Shown: piece after piece, positions 37,759 to 42,809 of the stretch
Position numbering within the stretch: the stretch's first letter is position 1
Layout: each line of letters begins with the position of its first letter
NCBI GenBank assembly: GCA_031553775.1
Contig: JAVBLA010000010.1
Coordinates: forward strand, 1-42,809
Length of the DNA: 42,809 bases
Direction: 5' to 3'
Source: JAISFI01 sp031553775
Lineage (GTDB): Bacteria; Bacteroidota; Bacteroidia; Bacteroidales; Azobacteroidaceae
Program-made: the position numbers and the translations under genes
Notes under the pieces: model-generated
What the model was told of the DNA's origin: nothing
Seen by the model: only the letters and a program-made list of their open reading frames with translations
Databases searched by the model: none

Positions 37759-37798
37759 AAATAATGGGCATTCCTTTGATTAGGTTTGCCCATTATTT
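37759..37798 (+). terminator. Terminator-like hairpin after the fuc locus
   Basis: Perfect 12-bp inverted repeat AAATAATGGGCA / TGCCCATTATTT with a 16-base loop. On the plus strand TTT ends the stem. It overlaps the promoter of the next gene. Confidence 0.65.
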
Positions 37799-37807
37799 GT
37801 ACATTTG
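37775..37807 (+). promoter_or_regulatory. Bacteroidetes-type promoter for the 37831 gene
   Basis: TTTG (37775-37778), 21 bases, then TACATTTG (37800-37807), matching the TTTG / TAnnTTTG consensus, 23 bases before the ATG. The -33 box sits in the loop of the preceding terminator hairpin. Confidence 0.6.
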
Positions 37808-37830
37808 CGAATGAATACAATTGGATAATA

Positions 37831-38505
37831 ATGAAAAAAATACTATTACTATCTTTTAGTCTGTTTTTTATAACGGGTATTTATGCACAAGAGTATAGAA
37901 AAGACACGCGTACTCAACTTGCAAAGGAAGATCCGTCGATGAGGTTTAAGGCAAATCCTATAAATAACGCGGATTTACTAAGAGTTTTGGAGCAGCTGGG
38001 AATTCATATTTATAAATTTGATATAGGAAAATTTGATCGGAAATATAATATTCTCTTAACTATGGATGAGTATGTTGATGGAAAAAAAATAGCCACTAAA
38101 GAAATAATGCACTGGAATAATGTTTATACTTATTCTATAGATTCTGTCAACTCGGGAAACTCAGTACTTTTCTATGACTATATTGATCAGTTATCTTTTT
38201 ATATAAAGCAAAATAATGCTACTGCTTTTATTGAAATTACGGCATATTCCGGAACCGGTGGAGTAATTGTTGAAGAGCAAAGAAACAGGGAGGATCAGTT
38301 CTATTCATGCAGATATTACACGGATACACAATGGATATTCAATGAGGATGTACCATTGTTAGTATATGCATCTTCCTGGTTTGACGAAGGGGAAAGGTTT
38401 TGTGGCGCAACTGTCTTGTCAAAAAATGATGAGGATACAAATAAACTCTTAAATTCCTCTCCTCATTATTTTAGTTTTAGCTTTAAGGTTACAAATCAAG
38501 AATGA
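37831..38505 (+). CDS. Secreted protein of unknown function
   Basis: A 224-residue protein with a signal peptide (MKKILLLSFSLFFITGIYAQ). ATG 37831 is chosen because the signal starts there; the upstream extension overlaps the promoter. The mature part mixes beta-strand-like segments (VLFYDYIDQLSFYIKQNNAT, AFIEITAYSGTGGVIVEEQR) and has three Cys. I recognise no family; no lipobox, T9SS tail or membrane helix is seen. It has its own promoter and terminates near the convergent tRNA gene, so it looks monocistronic. Confidence 0.75.
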   Translation: MKKILLLSFSLFFITGIYAQEYRKDTRTQLAKEDPSMRFKANPINNADLLRVLEQLGIHIYKFDIGKFDRKYNILLTMDEYVDGKKIATKEIMHWNNVYTYSIDSVNSGNSVLFYDYIDQLSFYIKQNNATAFIEITAYSGTGGVIVEEQRNREDQFYSCRYYTDTQWIFNEDVPLLVYASSWFDEGERFCGATVLSKNDEDTNKLLNSSPHYFSFSFKVTNQE

Positions 38506-38534
38506 AAAATCCCCGAGCATTTCTGCTTGAGGAT
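38504..38534 (-). terminator. Intrinsic terminator of tRNA-Ala
   Basis: On the minus strand, ATCCTCAAGCA / TGCTCGGGGAT forms an 11-bp stem with one mismatch and one G-T, a GAAA loop, and then TTTTT. Confidence 0.7.
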
Positions 38535-38544
38535 CATGATCAAG

Positions 38545-38618
38545 TGGAGTATAGCGGACTCGAACCGCTCACCTCGACACTGCCAGTGTCGCGCTCTAGC
38601 CAGATGAGCTAATACCCC
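38545..38618 (-). tRNA. tRNA-Ala (anticodon GGC)
   Basis: A 74-base cloverleaf on the minus strand. Acceptor GGGGTAT pairs with ATACTCC (one G-T), discriminator A. D arm TTAGCTCATCTGGCTAGAGC; anticodon stem CGACA/TGTCG with loop CTGGCAG, anticodon GGC; T arm GCGGTTCGAGTCCGC. CCA is not encoded. Confidence 0.95.
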
Positions 38619-38632
38619 ATAATTTTCGGATG

Positions 38633-38640
38633 CAAAGGTA
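38633..38640 (-). promoter_or_regulatory. Candidate -7 box for tRNA-Ala
   Basis: CAAAGGTA on the plus strand reads TACCTTTG on the minus strand, matching TAnnTTTG, 14 bases before the tRNA 5' end. Confidence 0.5.
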
Positions 38641-38681
38641 AGAAAAGATTTGAAATTACATATATAAAACAGAAAAAATAA

Positions 38682-38999
38682 ATGATCATTTATAATATAA
38701 CATTCCATGTTGATAATACGATATTGGAAGAATATATAGAATTCTTGAAAAAACAGTACATTCCGGAAGCCTTGAAAGGTGAAATCTTGGAAAGTCCCAG
38801 GCTTTGCAAAATATTAGCCGATTCCAAAGATGGAAGCAGTAGTTATTCCCTGCAATTTCATGTGGAGAATACCAATTTGCTCAACGACTGGTGGAAGGAA
38901 AACGGAAACCGGTTGAATGACCTGATGCTGGAACGTTTTGCCGATAAAGTAATGGGATTTACCACCCTCCTGGAATCCATAGACCACGAACAAATATGA
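38682..38999 (+). CDS. DUF4286 family protein
   Basis: A 105-residue soluble protein matching the DUF4286 family common next to ruvC in Bacteroidetes: MIIYNITFHVD at the start, EEYIEFLKKQYIPEALK, and YSLQFHVEN near residue 65, suggesting a ferredoxin-like alpha/beta fold of the EthD or antibiotic-monooxygenase kind. The function is unknown. Its stop overlaps the ruvC start by four bases (ATGA), so the two are translationally coupled. Confidence 0.85.
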   Translation: MIIYNITFHVDNTILEEYIEFLKKQYIPEALKGEILESPRLCKILADSKDGSSSYSLQFHVENTNLLNDWWKENGNRLNDLMLERFADKVMGFTTLLESIDHEQI

Positions 39000-39559
39000 A
39001 AAAAGAACGGATCATCCTGGGAATTGACCCGGGAACTACTGTTATGGGATACGGTATTCTCCGGATAGAAGGCAACCAGCCGGTATTGGAAACAATGGGT
39101 GTGCTGGAACTAAATAAATATGAAGATCACTATCTTCGGTTACGACGGATTTTTGAACGGGTAACCTCGTTGATCGATCAGTACCATCCCGATGAACTGG
39201 CCATAGAAGCCCCGTTCTTCGGAAAGAATGTACAAAGTATGTTGAAACTGGGACGGGCGCAGGGAGTCGCGATGGCAGCAGCCCTGAACCGGGATATCCC
39301 CATTTTCGAATATGCCCCCCTGAAAATTAAAATGTCAATAACCGGAAACGGAAATGCAGCCAAAGAACAGGTCGCCGACATGCTTAAACGGTACCTGAAA
39401 ATCCCGGCAGAGAATATGCTGCCGCAATTGGATGCAACCGACGGACTGGCTGCCGCCCTATGCCACTTCTTTCAAAGCAATAATCCCGTTCAGGATAAAA
39501 AATACAATAGCTGGAAAGACTATGTTAATAAGAATCCGAAGGCGGTGAGGAAGAGTTAA
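38996..39559 (+). CDS. ruvC: Crossover junction endodeoxyribonuclease RuvC
   Basis: A 187-residue Holliday-junction resolvase. Catalytic acids lie in the expected places: Asp11 in ILGIDPGTTVMGYG, Glu in LAIEAPFFGKNVQS, and two Asp in LDATDGLAAALCHF. RuvC cuts junctions held by RuvAB during recombination repair. Length is normal. The start overlaps the DUF4286 stop. The stop touches the left arm of a 31-bp inverted repeat. Confidence 0.95.
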   Translation: MKKERIILGIDPGTTVMGYGILRIEGNQPVLETMGVLELNKYEDHYLRLRRIFERVTSLIDQYHPDELAIEAPFFGKNVQSMLKLGRAQGVAMAAALNRDIPIFEYAPLKIKMSITGNGNAAKEQVADMLKRYLKIPAENMLPQLDATDGLAAALCHFFQSNNPVQDKKYNSWKDYVNKNPKAVRKS

Positions 39560-39643
39560 ATTGAAAATTGAGAATTGAAAATTGAAAATTATGATTACCA
39601 AGGGGTGTTTTCATTTTCAATTTTCAATTCTCAATTTTCAATT
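39559..39643. terminator. Perfect 31-bp inverted repeat, bidirectional terminator between ruvC and asd
   Basis: The arms 39559-39589 and 39613-39643 are exact reverse complements with a 23-base loop. Each arm is built of four phased heptads ATTGAAA (one is ATTGAGA). The repeat fills the whole gap between the two convergent stops. It is A/T-rich and lacks a G/C-rich stem, but its length would make a very stable hairpin. Confidence 0.75.
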
Positions 39644-39644
39644 A

Positions 39645-40652
39645 TTAAAGCTTTTCTTCTTTAATCAGGTATTCAGCAATCTGCACCGCATTCAACGCTG
39701 CCCCTTTTTTGATCTGGTCGCCTACACACCAGAAAGATAAACCGTTCGGGTTGGAAATATCCTTGCGGACACGTCCCACAAAAACAGGATCTTTGGTGGC
39801 AATAAACAACGGCATCGGATAGACTTTGTTTTCCGGATCATCCTGTAAAACAACACCTTCCGCTTTAGAGAAAGCATCGCGTGCCTGTTCTGCTGAAATC
39901 GTTTTTTCCGTTTCTACCCAGATGGCTTCGGAATGTGCGCGGAGAGCCGGAACACGCACACACATGGCACTTACCTCGATATCGGAGTGCATGATTTTAC
40001 GTGTTTCGTGATACATTTTCATTTCTTCCTTCGTATACCCGTTATCGGTAAAAACATCTACCTGCGGAATCAGGTTGTAGGCCAGCTGGTAAGCAAATTT
40101 GCTGACGGTTGGTTCCTCATTGTTGACGATTTGACGATATTGGTTTTCCAGCTCGTCCATGGCTGCAGCTCCTGCTCCGGAAGCAGCCTGGTATGTAGAT
40201 ACATGTACTCTCTTGATATGAGAAATCGCTTCTATAGGTTTCAACGCCACAACCATCTGGATGGTAGTGCAGTTCGGATTGGCAATAATATTCCGGGGGC
40301 GTTTTTTTGCGTCTTCTCCATTTACTTCGGGAACAACCAACGGAACGTCGTTATCCATCCGGAAGGCACTGGAATTGTCGATCATGATTGCTCCGTATTT
40401 GGTGATGGTATCCGCAAATTCTTTAGAAGTTCCTGCTCCGGCCGATGTGAAGGCAATATCAATTCCCTTAAAGTCGTCGTTATGCTTCAATTCCTTGACC
40501 GTGATCTGTTTACCCTTGTAGGAATAAACACTTCCTGCACTACGGGAGGAGCCGAAAAGTACCAGCTCGTCCATCGGGAAATTACGCTCGTCAAGTACGC
40601 GCAGGAATTCTTGTCCTACCGCGCCGCTAACTCCAACAATCGCTACTTTCAT
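39645..40652 (-). CDS. asd: Aspartate-semialdehyde dehydrogenase
   Basis: A 335-residue enzyme reducing aspartyl phosphate to aspartate semialdehyde with NADPH, for lysine/diaminopimelate, threonine and methionine synthesis. It has the NADP site VGVSGAVGQEFL at 6-17, catalytic Cys128 in NPNCTTIQMV, and the VSTYQAASGAGAAAMDEL helix. HSEAIWVETE carries the substrate-binding acid-base His region. Length and start are normal for the family. Convergent with ruvC. Confidence 0.96.
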   Translation of the reverse strand: MKVAIVGVSGAVGQEFLRVLDERNFPMDELVLFGSSRSAGSVYSYKGKQITVKELKHNDDFKGIDIAFTSAGAGTSKEFADTITKYGAIMIDNSSAFRMDNDVPLVVPEVNGEDAKKRPRNIIANPNCTTIQMVVALKPIEAISHIKRVHVSTYQAASGAGAAAMDELENQYRQIVNNEEPTVSKFAYQLAYNLIPQVDVFTDNGYTKEEMKMYHETRKIMHSDIEVSAMCVRVPALRAHSEAIWVETEKTISAEQARDAFSKAEGVVLQDDPENKVYPMPLFIATKDPVFVGRVRKDISNPNGLSFWCVGDQIKKGAALNAVQIAEYLIKEEKL

Positions 40653-40705
40653 TTCTGAATTTTGAATTTAAAATAAATGGTTATTGTTTATTGTCAAATA
40701 AATTT

Positions 40706-40713
40706 TACCTTTG
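40706..40713 (+). promoter_or_regulatory. Candidate -7 box for the lamin-tail gene
   Basis: TACCTTTG matches TAnnTTTG, with TTG at 40684-40686, 19 bases upstream. It would give a leader of about 70 bases to the ATG at 40792. Confidence 0.5.
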
Positions 40714-40754
40714 TCATACAAAACCTCTTTTGCCGGTAAATTTATTTGGGTGGG

Positions 40755-40762
40755 CAAAGGTA
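40755..40762 (-). promoter_or_regulatory. Candidate -7 box for asd
   Basis: CAAAGGTA on the plus strand reads TACCTTTG on the minus strand. The leader to the asd ATG at 40652 would be about 95 bases and would cross the opposing box at 40706-40713. Confidence 0.4.
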
Positions 40763-40791
40763 ATTATTTATTAATCAAAATAATAGTGACT

Positions 40792-42306
40792 ATGAGAAAA
40801 TTTATGACATTCTTAGCTTTTTTTGTGACATTTCCTGTCTTTTCGCAATTTTCAGACTATTTTGAAGATGGTAATTTTACCGAAAATCCGGTTTGGTTCG
40901 GTGATATGGATAAATTTGAAGTCGATGGCGAATTCCGTTTGCATCTTTCGGCCGAAAAACAAACTTCTACGGCCTGGCTGGCTACTTCTTCCATTTCATC
41001 TCTGAACACATCCTGGGAATTTGAAGCAACTATGAAAACAAAGCCAACTACAGGTAATTATGTAAAAGTATACCTTTGTGCCGATACTACCGGTGTGGGA
41101 AAACCCTGGGGACTTTGCCTGAGGATAGGTTACAACAAAGATATTGCCTTATGGTACGAACCGGCTTCCGGAGCCGGGAAAAATTTGCTGAAAGGCATAA
41201 CAGGACGGTTAGATATAGAGACTGTTACCATGTCTGTCAAAGCTACGCTCGATTGGTCCGGAAATTTTCAGTTATATACCAGATTGTCCGGTGAAGGTGA
41301 GTTTCTTCTTGAAGGAGAAACCTTTGTGTCGTCTGTCTATGTTCCTGAAAATAAATACTTTGCGCTTGCCTGTATTTATTCCTCCACGAAGAGTAAAAAT
41401 ACTTATTACTTTGACAATTTTGTTGTTCAGGCACTTTCCGATACCCCTCCCCCGGACCCGGAAGAAGAAACCGACATCTTTCCCAATGATATCATTATCA
41501 ATGAAATTTTATACCAGCCTTATACGGATGGCGATGAATTCGTAGAATTGTATAACCGTTCGGATAAAGCAATCGATATGTCTTTCTTAAGTATTGCTTC
41601 CCGTAAATCCGATAGTAGCCTGCACCGGATCAAGCCTTTATCTCCCGGCAACATCAAGTTGTATCCGGGGGAATATCTCTTAGTTACAGGAACAAAGGAA
41701 CGGGTTTGTAATTTTTACGAATGCCGGGACGATGTGATTTGCTGTGAACTGGGTACCATGCTTTCTCTTCCGGATACCGGGGCGGATATCGTGCTTTTCA
41801 ACAACCAAAACAACGAAGTGATCGATGAATTGATCTATACCAATAAAATGCATGCGGAGGGAATTACGAATCCAAAAGGCGTTTCGCTGGAACGAATCGA
41901 TGCGGAATTGTCAACGAATGACCCGGCAAACTGGATCTCCGCTATGGAAGAGACCGGATATGCTACGCCGGGATATTCAAATTCAAGAAGAGGAAATGGA
42001 GGTGATTCTTCCGGGAACGGAGATACGGGTATCTCGATTGTAGAGCATTCTGCAGGTGGAAAAATCGATTATTTTCAAATCGACTATCATTTTAAAACAC
42101 AGGATAACAGATGTAATCTGTTGATTTTTGATTTGTCCGGTCGTCTTACAGAACAGGTGCTGAATAATAGCTTACTGGGTGAAAACGGCAGTGTACAGTG
42201 GATTCCGGCTAATTTCCTGAAGACAGGTATATACATTGTTTATATGGAAGTATACCAGTTAAGCGGAGGAGTACAAAAATATAAATTACCGGTAGTGCTG
42301 AAATGA
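40792..42306 (+). CDS. Secreted lamin-tail-domain protein with T9SS-like tail
   Basis: A 504-residue protein; ATG 40792 begins the signal peptide (MRKFMTFLAFFVTFPVFSQ), while the open frame upstream runs through the promoter. Residues about 20-215 form a concanavalin/LamG-like sandwich (FSDYFEDGNFTENPVWFGD, NTSWEFEATMKTKPTTGNYV). A DPEEETDIFPND linker leads to a lamin-tail domain (about 230-400: IIINEILYQPYTDGDEFVEL, KLYPGEYLLVTG, GISLER-like GVSLERID, ATPGYSNS). A Gly-rich linker precedes the C-terminal sorting domain (LLIFDLSGRLTEQVL ... KTGIYIVYMEVY). Lamin-tail domains occur in secreted bacterial proteins next to nucleases and phosphatases, but no catalytic domain is seen here. Function unknown. 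Confidence 0.85.
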   Translation: MRKFMTFLAFFVTFPVFSQFSDYFEDGNFTENPVWFGDMDKFEVDGEFRLHLSAEKQTSTAWLATSSISSLNTSWEFEATMKTKPTTGNYVKVYLCADTTGVGKPWGLCLRIGYNKDIALWYEPASGAGKNLLKGITGRLDIETVTMSVKATLDWSGNFQLYTRLSGEGEFLLEGETFVSSVYVPENKYFALACIYSSTKSKNTYYFDNFVVQALSDTPPPDPEEETDIFPNDIIINEILYQPYTDGDEFVELYNRSDKAIDMSFLSIASRKSDSSLHRIKPLSPGNIKLYPGEYLLVTGTKERVCNFYECRDDVICCELGTMLSLPDTGADIVLFNNQNNEVIDELIYTNKMHAEGITNPKGVSLERIDAELSTNDPANWISAMEETGYATPGYSNSRRGNGGDSSGNGDTGISIVEHSAGGKIDYFQIDYHFKTQDNRCNLLIFDLSGRLTEQVLNNSLLGENGSVQWIPANFLKTGIYIVYMEVYQLSGGVQKYKLPVVLK

Positions 42307-42316
42307 TAAAAAACAA

Positions 42317-42362
42317 TCCCGGATTTCACAAATAACCGTTTATAGTATTAGTGAATCCGGGA
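42317..42362. terminator. Terminator between the lamin-tail and Cys/Lys-rich genes
   Basis: TCCCGGATTTCAC (42317-42329) pairs with GTGAATCCGGGA (42351-42362) over 12 pairs with one bulged T. On the minus strand a T-rich tract follows, so it best serves the minus-strand gene. Confidence 0.7.
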
Positions 42363-42407
42363 CCGGATAATTTATACAGATTAATTACCTGTAAAATCTA
42401 TGCGAAA

Positions 42408-42617
42408 TTATTTTTTCTCAGTATCCTTTTTGGTACATTCTTTTTTGTCATCTTTTTTGCAGCAAGATGATTTTTTTTCTTTATCGCAAGATTTTTTTTC
42501 TTTGTCTTTGCAGCATTCTGTTTTCTGAGTGTCTTTTTTGCACTCTTGAGCTACCATAACATTAGATGTGGCAAAAAGTGCACACATAACCATCGCAGAA
42601 ACTACTAATTTTTTCAT
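42408..42617 (-). CDS. Tiny secreted Cys/Lys-rich protein
   Basis: A 69-residue protein with a signal peptide (MKKLVVSAMVMCALFATSNV, cut near VAQ) and a mature part of about 45 residues. The mature part has 7 Cys and 18 Lys plus many Asp and Glu, in repeats such as ECCKDKEKKSC and SSCCKKDDKKEC. It has CC pairs like those of metallothionein-type metal binders, but no family is recognised. A good -7 box at 42651-42658 and a terminator at 42317-42362 support a real single gene. The DNA is full of T-runs on the plus strand, so a low-complexity origin is likely. Confidence 0.75.
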   Translation of the reverse strand: MKKLVVSAMVMCALFATSNVMVAQECKKDTQKTECCKDKEKKSCDKEKKSSCCKKDDKKECTKKDTEKK

Positions 42618-42650
42618 GTTGAACTTTAATTATTGATGAATTAATCATCG

Positions 42651-42658
42651 CAAAGATA
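42651..42658 (-). promoter_or_regulatory. Candidate -7 box for the Cys/Lys-rich gene
   Basis: CAAAGATA on the plus strand reads TATCTTTG on the minus strand, matching TAnnTTTG, 33 bases before the ATG. No clear -33 element was found. Confidence 0.5.
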
Positions 42659-42798
42659 TGCTATAAATGAAAAGGTTGTGCTTTAAAAAAACGTATACTT
42701 GCTTAAAAATCGTTATGAACAAGGTGTGTATTAGTAAAATAGCTACTTGTCTGGGATGTTTTTCTTCTGTTTGGGGTGTATTTTTAGCTAAAAAAATG

Positions 42799-42806
42799 TA
42801 CATTTG
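42799..42806 (+). promoter_or_regulatory. Candidate -7 box for a gene beyond the right edge
   Basis: TACATTTG followed by C matches TAnnTTTG; TTTG at 42770-42773 is a possible -33 box at a slightly long 25-base spacing. The gene it serves lies outside the window. Confidence 0.45.
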
Positions 42807-42809
42807 CCG

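Noticed and set aside
39933..40658. Open frame of 241 codons antisense to asd
   Set aside because: Cys/Phe-rich shadow of asd with no recognisable domain.

Overview
The window is chromosomal DNA of a gut-type Bacteroidales bacterium. The signs are a SusC/SusD pair, several proteins with C-terminal domains that look like type IX secretion system (T9SS) sorting signals, lipoprotein and AQ-type signal peptides, an LRR protein, and repeated promoter -7 boxes of the Bacteroidetes type (TAnnTTTG), with weak or absent Shine-Dalgarno sequences. A family such as Tannerellaceae, Dysgonomonadaceae or a relative is plausible; the species cannot be told from the sequence alone.

Region 1 (76-885, minus) is the secreted N-terminal piece of an RHS/YD-repeat-like protein, closed early by stops in all three frames.

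Region 2 (1166-27101, all plus) looks like one large polysaccharide or glycoprotein utilisation locus. In order it encodes a CotH-like protein split by a one-base frameshift, two overlapping GH92 alpha-mannosidases (one lipoprotein, one periplasmic), a triplicated GLUG/Ig-like surface protein, SusC, SusD, two large multidomain metallopeptidases with FN3, F5/8C and T9SS modules, a small BSP-type metallopeptidase-like protein, a third GH92 whose general-acid Glu is replaced by Gln, and an epimerase-type threonine 3-dehydrogenase. The combination suggests breakdown of mannosylated protein: peptidases cut the backbone outside, SusCD imports, GH92 enzymes trim mannose (perhaps including mannose-1-phosphate caps), and threonine is catabolised inside. 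A strong hairpin at 27197-27235 ends the region.

Region 3 (27314-30765) holds a divergent pair: a T9SS-exported LRR protein (minus) and a membrane-anchored TPR/LuxR-type regulator (plus).

Region 4 (30837-37733) is an L-fucose locus: a divergent AraC-type regulator, then fucI, fucA, a RhaB-like fucK and fucP, followed by an unusual lipoprotein of the RbsD/FucU mutarotase family.

Region 5 (37831-42809) is mostly housekeeping: a secreted protein of unknown function, tRNA-Ala(GGC), a DUF4286 protein overlapping ruvC, asd convergent to ruvC across a perfect 31-bp inverted repeat, a T9SS lamin-tail-domain protein, and a tiny secreted Cys/Lys-rich protein. No stretch over 300 bases lacks a gene. 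No CRISPR array, transposase, integrase or rRNA was seen.
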